64,000 nt of DNA from NCBI GenBank assembly GCA_046233115.1, contig JBJXHM010000002.1, positions 524,093 to 588,092 of the forward strand, in the 5' to 3' direction. Positions 34,617 to 43,397 of this stretch are shown in pieces. This DNA is from JACOMY01 sp046233115 (GTDB taxonomy: Bacteria > Pseudomonadota > Alphaproteobacteria > Kiloniellales > JACOMY01). The first letter of the stretch is position 1. The number at the start of each line of letters is the position of its first letter. The notes beneath the pieces were generated by a model. It was not told the DNA's origin. It did no database searches and worked only from the letters and a program-made list of their open reading frames with translations. The position numbers and the translations under genes were made by a program.

Positions 34617-35521
34617 GGCCCGGACTCGTCCTGACCCTGGTGTCGGCTGGCCAGTCGCTGCAGCCAGCGGCTCACGGCCCGTGCGGCTGCGGTGGGTTCC
34701 ACCCCTTTGGCGTGGCAGAGGTAATAGCTGGCGCCGCTGGGATTGGGCAGGCCGAAGGGGGCGATCAGGCTGCCGCGGTTGAGCCGTTCGTCCACCAGCG
34801 GCCGCCCGCCGATACCGATCCCCAGCCCCCGCTCCGCCACTTCCAGGACCTGTTCCTGGCCTTCCAAGGTGAGCGCGTTGGAGACGTCCGGCGCCGGAAA
34901 GCCGTGCGCGGCCGCCCACTCCGTCCATTCGTCCTTGTGATAGCGGTTCAGGATCAGGCGGGCCTCGGCCAGGACCTGGGCCACCGGCTTGCCAGCCAGC
35001 CGCTCCATGTAGGTCGGGCTCGCAACCGGCATCGAGGTCTCCGCCATCAGGAAGCTGGACTCCAGGTCCGGCCAGCCGCCACGGCCATAGCGGATCGCCA
35101 GGTCGAGCTGGTCGCGCTTGAGGTTGCTGAGCTTCGGGGTGGTGACGAGTTGCAGATCGACGCCCGGGCAGGCCTCCTCCAGGCCGCCCAGGTTCGGGAT
35201 CAGCCAGAGGATCGCCAGCGAGGGCGGCAGGGTCAGCGCCACCCGCTTGCGCCCGCCGGTGCCCAGTACGGCGGCCGTGGCCTCCTCGATCCGCCGCAGT
35301 GCCGGATCGATCTCCTCGAAGTAGTGCTGACCCTCAGGCGTCAGGACGAGACCGCTGCCGCGCCGCTCGAAGAGAGCCAGGTGCAGGAACTCCTCCAGCC
35401 GTCGCACCTGGTGCGAGATGGCGGACTCGGTGACGCCCAGCGCCTCGGCCGCATCGCGGAAGCGATCGTGCCTGGCGGCGGCGTGGAAGGCGCGCAGGGC
35501 AGGAAAGGGCGGCAGGCTCAT
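34610..35521 (-). CDS. LysR-family transcriptional regulator (GcvA-like)
   Basis: A 303-residue regulator with an N-terminal winged helix-turn-helix: LRAFHAAARHDRFRDAAEALGVTESAISHQVRRLEEFL. The C-terminal effector domain has two lobes. PALRAFHAAARH is the start typical of GcvA-type regulators. The MSLPPFP start at 35521 is preferred over an ATG 15 bases upstream. It is divergent from the CmcJ-family gene with 148 bases between, as is usual for LysR control of a neighbour. A copy of the operator also overlaps its own 3' end. Confidence 0.88.
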   Translation of the reverse strand: MSLPPFPALRAFHAAARHDRFRDAAEALGVTESAISHQVRRLEEFLHLALFERRGSGLVLTPEGQHYFEEIDPALRRIEEATAAVLGTGGRKRVALTLPPSLAILWLIPNLGGLEEACPGVDLQLVTTPKLSNLKRDQLDLAIRYGRGGWPDLESSFLMAETSMPVASPTYMERLAGKPVAQVLAEARLILNRYHKDEWTEWAAAHGFPAPDVSNALTLEGQEQVLEVAERGLGIGIGGRPLVDERLNRGSLIAPFGLPNPSGASYYLCHAKGVEPTAAARAVSRWLQRLASRHQGQDESGPT

Positions 35522-35539
35522 GCAGTCTTTTCGCACGGC

Positions 35540-35558
35540 CTTGAGCAGAGTTCAAGTG
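35540..35558. promoter_or_regulatory. LysR-type operator, site B
   Basis: CTTGAGCAGAGTTCAAGTG in the divergent promoter of lysR and the oxygenase gene: dyad CTTGA-N7-TCAAG, T-N11-A core. It is one base different from site A at 34598-34616. A second dyad TTTCAC-N8-GTGAAA lies nearby at 35571-35590. Confidence 0.72.
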
Positions 35559-35669
35559 ACCTTGCCATAGTTTCACTAGTTTCGGTGAAAAGGCCTGCCA
35601 ATGTGAACAGCAGGCGGAAATGATCTGGTGCCGCCAAGCAGCGAAACAGCAGCACGGAAGGATCCTGCA

Positions 35670-36539
35670 ATGAACAGCATCGAGACCTGGTCGGCGCCCC
35701 GGACGGCAGTGCATCCGGTCGCCGAGAGTAACGTCACCAAGGGCACCCATGGCCGGGTGCTCTACCTGGCCGACGGCAGCAAGCGCCCGGTGATCAAGGT
35801 CCAGACCAACGGCGACGAGCCGCGCGAGCGCCTGTCGGAGTACCGGGAGCACGACATCGCTGTCGAAAGCCTCCGGCCCTTTGCTCAGGAGATGAGCCTG
35901 GAGCGCGACGGCGTGGTCCTGCTGGAGCAGCCCACCCTGGTCCGCGACCTCTACGACGAGGAGGCGGTAACCCGTACCTACTATCCGGAGACCGAGGCGC
36001 TGGTGAAGGCCCAGACCGGGGCCAGGCGGGTGGTGATCTTCGATCACACGCGGCGCGTCGAGGGCGACCCTGCTCTGGAAGGCAAGGCAAAGCGCCGGCC
36101 GGTACGGACCGTCCACAACGACTATACCGACCGCTCGGGCCCGCAGCGGGTGCGCGACCTGATGGGCGAGGAGGCCGAGGCCCTGCTGGCCGGCCGCTTC
36201 GCAATCGTCAACACCTGGCGGCCGATCCGCGGTCCGGTGCTGCGGGCGCCGCTTGGCTTCATCCATCCCGACAGCATCGCACCAGAGGAGATCGTTGCGG
36301 CCGACCTGGTCTACGAGGATCGAGTGGGCGAGATCTACGAGGTGCTGCACAACCCGGCCCACCGCTGGCTCTATGTGCCGGAGATGGAGAGCGACGAGGT
36401 GCTGGTCTTCAAGTGCTACGACTCGGCCCGTGACGGTCGCGCCCGCTTCCTGCCGCACACCGGTTTCGACGACCTGGCCACACCCGCCCGTGCGCGCTCC
36501 CGCGAGAGCATCGAGACCCGCAGCCTGGTGTTCTTCTAG
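35670..36539 (+). CDS. CmcJ/NvfI-family oxygenase
   Basis: A 289-residue protein of the CmcJ/NvfI family, which includes the CmcJ partner protein of cephamycin methoxylation and fungal Fe(II)/2-oxoglutarate oxygenases. HNDYT (His149, Asp151) and LPHTGF (His263) provide a possible HxD...H iron site, followed by Arg-rich RARSRES (274-280). NTWRPIRGPVLRAPLGFIHP (181-200) is a strong family block. The ATG at 35670 lies after GGAAGGATCC. It is divergent from lysR, so regulation by that protein is likely. Substrate unknown; many bacterial members are not linked to antibiotics. Confidence 0.72.
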   Translation: MNSIETWSAPRTAVHPVAESNVTKGTHGRVLYLADGSKRPVIKVQTNGDEPRERLSEYREHDIAVESLRPFAQEMSLERDGVVLLEQPTLVRDLYDEEAVTRTYYPETEALVKAQTGARRVVIFDHTRRVEGDPALEGKAKRRPVRTVHNDYTDRSGPQRVRDLMGEEAEALLAGRFAIVNTWRPIRGPVLRAPLGFIHPDSIAPEEIVAADLVYEDRVGEIYEVLHNPAHRWLYVPEMESDEVLVFKCYDSARDGRARFLPHTGFDDLATPARARSRESIETRSLVFF

Positions 36540-36740
36540 TTCCGAGCCAGCCTGAAAGGTTTGCTTTAGGTGAGGGCGGCTGCGGCAGCGGCAGACACAG
36601 CCGTAGCCGTCCCTTCCGTCGTCGCCGACGACGTGTCTCTGTCCCTCAGGCTGAACGATGTGATATCGAGTCCCGAGGACAGGGTTGCCTGAGAGCGTCA
36701 CCTGTCCGTGTCGTTCAATGGACAGGCGTTTGGGTAGCGG

Positions 36741-38102
36741 ATGTCGCAGCGCAAGATGACGGATGAGCGGGAGACGGCAACCCTCTGGGGGCGCGTCGCA
36801 TCGCTACCGCGCGGTGGCCTGGTGGTCTTTTCCGCACTTGTCGTGACCACCCTGCTGTGGGTACCGGCCCGTATCAGCCTGCCGCTGCCGCCGGCCTTCC
36901 TGCCCTGGCTGGCACTCTCGCAGATCGTGATGCTCTGGTCCTTCACCTGCGCGGCCGTGGCCCTGCTGGCGGTGGTCCGGGCCCAGGCGCTGGAGCCGCT
37001 CTTCGGCGGCCTGGACCGCGGGGTGCGGCTGCACCGGCGGCTGGGGCTCTCCGCCTTCCTGTTGATGGTCGCGCATGTGATTGCGCTCGCCCTGCACGGC
37101 CAGCAGCTCGGCGGCTCGGTCGGGGACATCCTGGTCCCCTTCTGGTCGGAGGAGACCCGTACCATCGACATCCTGGTGTTCTACGCCCTGATCGGACTGG
37201 GTCTGCTGGCTTACGACAAGCGCCTGCGGCACGAGCGCTGGCTCTCCCTCCACCGCTTCATCGGCCTCCTGTTCCTGATCGGTACCGCGCATGCCTCGAT
37301 GGAGCCCGGCACCATCAACGGCTTCGAGCCGCTGCGCACCTGGATCGTGTTGCTGCTGCTACTGGGAACAGTCGCCTGGCTCTACCGGGTCTTCCTCTTC
37401 ACCAGCTTCGGGCCGCGCTACCGCTACGAGGTCAAGGAGGCCAAGCAGCAGGGCAGCGAGGTGGTCGACCTGGTGCTGAAGCCGCTGGACCAGCGGATGA
37501 TGTACCAGCCCGGAACCTTCGCCTTCCTCAAGGTCCCCTCCTTCGCCGAGCAGGCCGGGGAGCTGCATCCCTTCTCGCTCTCCAGCAGCCCGGTGGACCG
37601 GGATCTCAGGTTCTCCGTCCGCCAGGTCGGCGACTTCACCAAGCGGCTCTCCAGCCTGCAGCCGGCCACGCCGGTCGAGGTCTACGGCCCCTTCGGCAGC
37701 TTCACCCCGCATCGCTTCCATCCCTATCGCCGGATGGTGTGGATCGGCGCCGGCATCGGCATCACGCCCTTCCTGGGCATGCTGGGTTTCGAGCTGTCGA
37801 ACAACGACTTCCGGCGCATCTGGTTCTACTACATCTGCCGGTCAGAGAAGGACGCGGTCTACGACAGGGAGATCCGCGAGCGCTTCCTCGAGGCCGACTC
37901 CTTCATCGACTACACGCTCTGGCTCACCGGCGAGCAGGGCCGGCTGACCGCCAAGCGGATCGCCGAGGACATCGCCCCCCTGGACGACTATGCGGTCATG
38001 ATCTGCGGCCAGGCCCGCTTCGTCGCCGACATGGCCCACCAGTTCCACCGCCTGGGCCTGCCGCACGAGAAGATCATCATCGAGGAGCTGCAGTTCCGTT
38101 AA
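36741..38102 (+). CDS. Ferric-reductase-like flavohaem oxidoreductase
   Basis: A 453-residue membrane protein. Six or so transmembrane helices form a ferric-reductase-like domain with haem-ligand His in LHRRLGLSAFLLMVAHVIAL and LSLHRFIGLLFLIGTAHAS. An FAD-binding module follows (HPFSLSSSP, about residue 275) and an NAD(P)-binding module (WIGAGIGITPFLGML and VMICGQARFVADM). It moves electrons from NAD(P)H through FAD to haem and across the membrane, for example to Fe(III) or oxygen; the acceptor is not known. The 200-base spacer before it has a dyad CCTGTCC/GGACAGG (36701-36726). Confidence 0.85.
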   Translation: MSQRKMTDERETATLWGRVASLPRGGLVVFSALVVTTLLWVPARISLPLPPAFLPWLALSQIVMLWSFTCAAVALLAVVRAQALEPLFGGLDRGVRLHRRLGLSAFLLMVAHVIALALHGQQLGGSVGDILVPFWSEETRTIDILVFYALIGLGLLAYDKRLRHERWLSLHRFIGLLFLIGTAHASMEPGTINGFEPLRTWIVLLLLLGTVAWLYRVFLFTSFGPRYRYEVKEAKQQGSEVVDLVLKPLDQRMMYQPGTFAFLKVPSFAEQAGELHPFSLSSSPVDRDLRFSVRQVGDFTKRLSSLQPATPVEVYGPFGSFTPHRFHPYRRMVWIGAGIGITPFLGMLGFELSNNDFRRIWFYYICRSEKDAVYDREIRERFLEADSFIDYTLWLTGEQGRLTAKRIAEDIAPLDDYAVMICGQARFVADMAHQFHRLGLPHEKIIIEELQFR

Positions 38103-38261
38103 ACCCAGCGGCAACCAGAGACGCTTGACCGCATGGCTCCGGTCTTGGATCGGGACGACAATGGATTGGAAGGAGCCATAGGCGCGCGGATCTGACAGTG
38201 GTGTTGCCTTTCCATAGCGATTGCGGGGCGCTTGCCGCCCGGAACGTGGGCTAGGGGTCCG

Positions 38262-41200
38262 ATGCCCCCGGCCGATCCGCGTTCCAGCCAGCCCTTTCTG
38301 GGAAAGATCGTCGATCTTTTCCTGCGCAGCACCCTGACGCCCTTCCTGATCGTCGTCTCTCTGATCGCCGGCATTGCTGCCATCGCGCTGACCCCGCGCG
38401 AGGAGGAGCCGCAGATCGTGGTGCCGATGGCCGACGTGCTGGTCTCCGTCCCCGGCCTGCCGCCGGGCGAGGTGGAGCGCCAGATCGCGACGCCGCTGGA
38501 GAAGCTGCTGGCGCAGATCGACGGGGTCGAGCACATCTACTCCCTGTCGCGCAGCGGCGAGGCGGTGATCACCGCGCGCTTCTTCGTCGGCGAGGACCGC
38601 GAAGACAGCCTGGTCAAGCTCTACAACAAGATCCAGTCGAACACCGACATGATCCCTGCGGCCGTCACCGGCTGGGTGGTGAAGCCGATCGAGATCGACG
38701 ACGTGCCGATCGTCAACGTCACCCTCTGGAGCAGCCGGCCCGAGGAAATCGACGACTTCGCCCTCAGGCGCATCGCCGAAGAGCTGGAGATCGACCTGCA
38801 GTCGATCGAGGCGACCAACCGCACCGAGGTGGTCGGCGGCCGCCCGCGCACCATCCGGGTGGAGCTGGACCCCGACGCCCTGGCCGCGCGCCGCACCTCG
38901 GCCCTCGACGTCGCCTGGGCGCTCGGCATCTCCAACACGCGCCAGCCGGCCGGCGGCTTCGACAGCCTGGACCGTCACCTGACGGTCGAGGCCGGTGCCT
39001 TCTTCACCCGGGTGGGGGAGCTGCGCCGCGCCGTGGTGAACGTCGTCGACGGCGTCCCGGTCTACCTGGAGGACGTCGCCGAGGTGATCGACGGCCCGGC
39101 CGAGCGCGACAGCTATACTTGGATCGGTTTCGGCCCGGCCGAAAGGGTCGAGGACCCGGCGCTCAAGCAGGGCTTCTTCCCCGCCGTCCATGTCTCGGTC
39201 GCCAAGCAGAAGGGGGCGAATGCGGTCCTGGTCGCCCAGCGGGTGGAGCAGCGGGTGGAGGACTTCGCCCGCCGCCACTTCCCCGAGGGGGTCGAGGCCC
39301 GCATCACCCGGAACTACGGCGAGACCGCGGACGCCAAGGTCGACGAGCTGCTGGAGGCCTTCACCGTCGCCATCCTGATCGTGATTGGGCTCATCGCCTA
39401 CAGCCTGGGCTGGCGCGAGGGCATCGTGATTGCCGCGGCGGTGCCGATCACCTTCGCGCTGACCCTGCTGGTGAACTACTGGGCCGGCTACACCATCAAC
39501 CGGGTGACTCTCTTCGCGCTGATCCTGGCGCTAGGCCTGGTGGTCGACGATCCCATCGTCGACGTGGAGAACATCCACCGCCACCTGAAGATGCGCCTGC
39601 AGGCGCCGCTGGATGCGGTGCGCACCGCGGTCAACGAGGTGCGCCCGCCGATCCTGCTGGCCACCCTGGCGGTCATCGTCTCCTTCCTGCCGATGACCCT
39701 GATCACCGGCATGATGGGGCCCTACATGCGGCCGATGGCGCTGAACGTGCCGGTGGCGATGGTGATGTCGATGGTGGTGGCCTTCACCGTCACGCCCTGG
39801 CTCGCCTACCACCTGCTGAAGGCCAAGGCCGCGCGCGGCGATGAGGCGGTGCCCCTGGAGCAGAGCCGTCTCTACCGTCTCTACCGCGCGCTGCTGACGC
39901 CGCTGCTGAAGCACCGGCGGCGGGCCTGGGCCCTGATCGGCCTGGTCGCCCTGCTGTTCGTGCTGGCAGCCTTGCTGGCGGCCTGGCGGGCGGTGCCGTT
40001 GAAGATGCTGCCCTTCGACAACAAGAACGAGTTCCAGATCGTTGTGAACCCGCCGGAGGGCACCACCCTGGAGCGGAGCGACGCGATCCTGCGCCGCCTG
40101 GCCGAGGTGCTGCGCCGGGCGCCGGAGGTGCGCGATTTCCAGCTCTACAGCGGCCTTGCCTCGCCGATGGACTTCAACGGCATGGTCCGCCACTACTTCC
40201 TGCGTGAGGGACCCGAGGTGGCCGACATCCGGGTCAATCTGGCCGGCAAGCGCGCCCGCGAGATGCAGTCGCACGAGATCGTGCTGCGCCTGCGCCAGGA
40301 GCTGGAGGCGGTGGCGCGCGAGGAGGGCGCGCGCATCGCCCTGGTCGAGCTGCCGCCGGGACCGCCGGTGCTGGCCACCATCACCGCCGAGGTCTATGGC
40401 GCGCCTGGCACCAGCTACGAGGAGATGCGCCGGGCCGCCCGCGCGGTGGCCGAGCGCCTGGCCCGCGAGCCCGGCGTCGCCGACGTGGACAGCACCGTCG
40501 AGGATGCGGCCGGCCGCCTGGTCTTCGTTCCGGACCGCGAGAAGGCGGCGCTCTCCGGCATCGCGGTGGACGACATCGCCCGGACCGTGGCCCTGGCGCT
40601 CGACGGGCTGGAGGCGACGCAGCTTCACGCTCCGGGCGAGGTCAATCCCCTGCCGGTGGTGCTGCGCCTGCCGCGCGCCGAGCGCTCGGGGCTGGAGCGG
40701 CTGCGCGCGCTGGCGATCACCGGCCGGCCCGGCATCGCAAAGGTCCGCGAGGCCGGGGGCGTGGTCGACGCCGCCACCCCGATCGTCCGCCTGGGCGAGC
40801 TCGGCCGCTTCGAGGCCAGCGGGCTGGAGAAGGCGATCTACCACAAGGATCTGCGGGCGGTCGCTTTCGTCTATGCCGAGGCCGTGGGCCGCGCCCCGGC
40901 CGAGATCGTGGCCGACGTCGCCGCCGACCTGCGGCCGGCCGCGGCCAACGATGCCGATGGAGATCCACGCCCGCTGGCGCTGCGCAGCTACTTCGACAAC
41001 GGCGGCGGGCTCGACTGGTCGCTGCCGGCCGGAACCAGCGTCTCCTGGCTGGGCGAGGGCGAGCTCAACATCACCCGCGACGTCTTCCGCGACCTGGGCA
41101 TCGCCTTCGGTGTCGCGCTGCTCGGCATCTACATCCTGCTGGTCTATCAGACCCACAGCTATGCGATGCCGCTGATCCTGATGATCTCGATCCCCTTGAC

Positions 41201-41666
41201 CCTGATCGGCATCATGCCGGGGTTCTGGCTGTTGAACCTGCTGACCGGCGGCGCGGTCGGCGGCTATCCCAACCCCACCTTCTTCACCGCGACCGCGATG
41301 ATCGGGATGATCGCGCTCGCCGGGATCGCGGTGCGCAACGCCATCCTGCTGATCGAGTTCCTGCATGTCGGCCTCGCCCGCGGCCAGGGCCTGCACGATG
41401 CGATCCTGGAGGCGGTGACGGTCAGGACCCGGCCGATCTTCCTCACCGCCGGCACCGCCATGCTGGCGGCGGTGCCGATCACCCTGGACCCGGTCTTCTC
41501 GGGCCTGGCCTGGGCCCTGATCTTCGGCCTCTTCATCTCCACGACCTTCACCCTGCTGGTGGTGCCGGTGACCTACTTCCTGGTCTACCGGGGCAAGCCG
41601 GGACATGGCCTGCCACAAGGAGCTGGAGCAGCCAGCGGCGCGCCGAGCGCAGCGGAGGAACCATGA
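38262..41666 (+). CDS. RND-family efflux permease
   Basis: A 1134-residue inner-membrane pump subunit of the AcrB/HAE-like type. The proton-relay motif LALGLVVDDPIVDVENIHRHL lies in TM4. Two large periplasmic loops and twelve transmembrane helices are evident. PPGEVERQIATPLEKLLAQIDGVE is the usual early periplasmic block, and GMIALAGIAVRNAILLIEFLH is near TM11. The ATG at 38262 follows AGGGG. The adaptor gene starts inside its stop (ATGA), the reverse of the usual adaptor-first order. No outer-membrane channel gene is nearby. Confidence 0.92.
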   Translation: MPPADPRSSQPFLGKIVDLFLRSTLTPFLIVVSLIAGIAAIALTPREEEPQIVVPMADVLVSVPGLPPGEVERQIATPLEKLLAQIDGVEHIYSLSRSGEAVITARFFVGEDREDSLVKLYNKIQSNTDMIPAAVTGWVVKPIEIDDVPIVNVTLWSSRPEEIDDFALRRIAEELEIDLQSIEATNRTEVVGGRPRTIRVELDPDALAARRTSALDVAWALGISNTRQPAGGFDSLDRHLTVEAGAFFTRVGELRRAVVNVVDGVPVYLEDVAEVIDGPAERDSYTWIGFGPAERVEDPALKQGFFPAVHVSVAKQKGANAVLVAQRVEQRVEDFARRHFPEGVEARITRNYGETADAKVDELLEAFTVAILIVIGLIAYSLGWREGIVIAAAVPITFALTLLVNYWAGYTINRVTLFALILALGLVVDDPIVDVENIHRHLKMRLQAPLDAVRTAVNEVRPPILLATLAVIVSFLPMTLITGMMGPYMRPMALNVPVAMVMSMVVAFTVTPWLAYHLLKAKAARGDEAVPLEQSRLYRLYRALLTPLLKHRRRAWALIGLVALLFVLAALLAAWRAVPLKMLPFDNKNEFQIVVNPPEGTTLERSDAILRRLAEVLRRAPEVRDFQLYSGLASPMDFNGMVRHYFLREGPEVADIRVNLAGKRAREMQSHEIVLRLRQELEAVAREEGARIALVELPPGPPVLATITAEVYGAPGTSYEEMRRAARAVAERLAREPGVADVDSTVEDAAGRLVFVPDREKAALSGIAVDDIARTVALALDGLEATQLHAPGEVNPLPVVLRLPRAERSGLERLRALAITGRPGIAKVREAGGVVDAATPIVRLGELGRFEASGLEKAIYHKDLRAVAFVYAEAVGRAPAEIVADVAADLRPAAANDADGDPRPLALRSYFDNGGGLDWSLPAGTSVSWLGEGELNITRDVFRDLGIAFGVALLGIYILLVYQTHSYAMPLILMISIPLTLIGIMPGFWLLNLLTGGAVGGYPNPTFFTATAMIGMIALAGIAVRNAILLIEFLHVGLARGQGLHDAILEAVTVRTRPIFLTAGTAMLAAVPITLDPVFSGLAWALIFGLFISTTFTLLVVPVTYFLVYRGKPGHGLPQGAGAASGAPSAAEEP

Positions 41667-42739
41667 GCAAACTGCTGCTACCCGCTTTCTGGGTAATCCT
41701 GGGGCTGGCCGTGATCCTGGGCGCGGTCGTCTGGCTGTCCGGCGGCTTCGAGGAGCGTATCGCTCCCGGCCGGCTGGAGTCCGATGCCGCTCCCGCGGCG
41801 CCCGCGGACGGCGGCCTGCCGGTGGTCCTGGTCAGCGAGCCCGCGGTGGAGTGGGCCAGCGGCGCCCTGGCCTCGGCCCGGCAGACCGCGGTCTCCTCGC
41901 GTATCCTTGCCCGCATCGAGGAGGTGCTGGTCGCAGCCGGCGACAGCGTGGCCGCCGGCGACCGCCTGATCCTGCTGGACGCGCGCGAGTACGAGGCGCG
42001 GCGGCGCCAGGCCGACGAGGCGCTGCGGGGCGCGCGGGCCCGCCTCGACCTGGCGGTCACCGAGAAGGACCGGGCCGAGGCCCTGCTGCAGCGCGGCACC
42101 GGCACCCGCCAGCGGCTGGACCAGGCCGTCTCCGAGCTGCGCATCGCCCAGTCGGAGGTGGATCGGCTGGAGCAGGCGCTGTCCGAGGCCGAGACTCTGC
42201 TGTCGCACACGGTGATCCAGTCGCCGGTCTCCGGCCGGGTGATCGACCGCCTGGCCGAGCCCGGCGACCTGGCCTCGCCGGGCGCCGTGCTGCTGCGGAT
42301 CTACGATCCCACCGTGCTGCGGGTCGAGGCGCCGGTGCGCGAGACCCTGGCGGTCACCTTGCGGGTCGGCGAGCCGCTGACCCTGGAGATCCCGGCGCTG
42401 GACCAGGTGGTGCAGGGGACGATCGACGAGATCGTGCCCTATGCCGATCCCGGCGCCCGCACCTTCCTGGTGAAGGTCGCGCTGCCGGCGGACCCCGCGC
42501 TCTTCGCCGGCATGTACGCCCGGGTCGCCGTCCCGGCCGGCACGCGCAACCGCCTGCTGCTGCCGGAGAGCGCCATCCAGCGCATCGGCCAGCTCGAGTA
42601 TGCCTTCGTGGTCACGCCGGACGGCCGGGTCCAGCGCCGCCTGGTCACCACCGGAGAAGGCGACGCAGAGGGCCGTGTGGAGGTCCTGAGCGGCCTGACG
42701 GAGGGGGAGCGTGTGGTCCCGACGGTTCAGACCGACTAG
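41663..42739 (+). CDS. RND efflux periplasmic adaptor
   Basis: A 358-residue membrane-fusion protein. It has an N-terminal hydrophobic anchor, ILGLAVILGAVVWLSGGF. A lipoyl half-motif in ARIEEVLVAAGDSVAAGDRLILLD is followed by a helical hairpin (about residues 110-180), the second lipoyl half SHTVIQSPVSGRVIDRLAEPGDLASPG and beta-barrel segments. It links the RND pump to an outer-membrane channel. It overlaps the permease gene by four bases. Confidence 0.9.
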   Translation: MSKLLLPAFWVILGLAVILGAVVWLSGGFEERIAPGRLESDAAPAAPADGGLPVVLVSEPAVEWASGALASARQTAVSSRILARIEEVLVAAGDSVAAGDRLILLDAREYEARRRQADEALRGARARLDLAVTEKDRAEALLQRGTGTRQRLDQAVSELRIAQSEVDRLEQALSEAETLLSHTVIQSPVSGRVIDRLAEPGDLASPGAVLLRIYDPTVLRVEAPVRETLAVTLRVGEPLTLEIPALDQVVQGTIDEIVPYADPGARTFLVKVALPADPALFAGMYARVAVPAGTRNRLLLPESAIQRIGQLEYAFVVTPDGRVQRRLVTTGEGDAEGRVEVLSGLTEGERVVPTVQTD

Positions 42740-42742
42740 CGG

Positions 42743-42919
42743 TCAGGCAGGGTCCTTGGCCGGCCTCCGGCGCAGGGCGCCGACCAGCACGGTGCGCAAT
42801 AGCAGCAGGGCCCCTATTCCGTAGCCGACCCAGGCAATGAGTTCCGGAACCGGCGATCTGCAACGGTCAATCAGCGCAAGAAACCGCCAATCGGAAGGGC
42901 TTTCTGATGGCTTTGACCA
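42743..42919 (-). pseudogene. Beheaded membrane-protein remnant
   Basis: A 58-codon open frame with no usable start codon ends in a normal stop. It encodes SDWRFLALIDRC, then a clear membrane helix VGYGIGALLLLRTVLVGAL and a basic tail RRRPAKD. Composition is high-GC like the core until about 42905, where the AT-rich island begins. This looks like the C terminus of a chromosomal gene cut by the island. I do not recognise the family. Confidence 0.45.
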
Positions 42920-43397
42920 TTAATTGTTTTCTTTAAAATAATCTATAACAAGCGGCTTCTGCCAAAATATATTGCAATATTGATTTAATAATAGATCTAA
43001 AATCGCAGAAACGACGTTTGTATTTTTTCATATTCTGAATTTTATTGTTATTGTTATTGTTATTATAGCTCTTTTGAAAGCAGATACAGGATTGCGCTCT
43101 GATTGTCTGGAGAGAGCTTGGCCAGCGTCCAGGGCCATTTCGCTCAGTCTTGCATTGTGCTTGGAGAGTCGTTCTAAACAGCTGCAAAACTGGCGTCTAT
43201 TGCCTCTTCGGTTCATTTGGAAGGCGGTGTTTGCGAAGATGGGCTTGATTGTTACGCTAGGGGGCGGCACAATAAGAAGTACGAGGATAAGCGGCATGGG
43301 TCATCAAGTTTCTGTGAATTTGCTTGAAGGGTGTTGTCTATGTTGAGTCTAGAATTTGCCACAAAGCGATCATATCCGTAGGAAAAAACCATAGATT
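42906..43397. other. AT-rich leader of the TIR island
   Basis: About 490 bases, mostly very AT-rich, that begin the second island (42906-44747). It includes a TTATTG microsatellite at 43042-43065. Positions about 43080-43250 are more balanced and may be an old fragment of another sequence. No gene is supported, and no clear promoter could be fixed for the TIR gene. Confidence 0.5.
43042..43065 (+). repeat. TTATTG microsatellite
   Basis: Three exact TTATTG units followed by TTATTA. It lies about 330 bases upstream of the TIR gene. Slippage here could change spacing but no promoter was identified around it. Confidence 0.7.

Noticed and set aside
43028..43346. Overlapping small frames on both strands upstream of the TIR gene
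   Set aside because: Neither has a ribosome site or a known motif; the more balanced composition may be an old fragment, but no family could be named.
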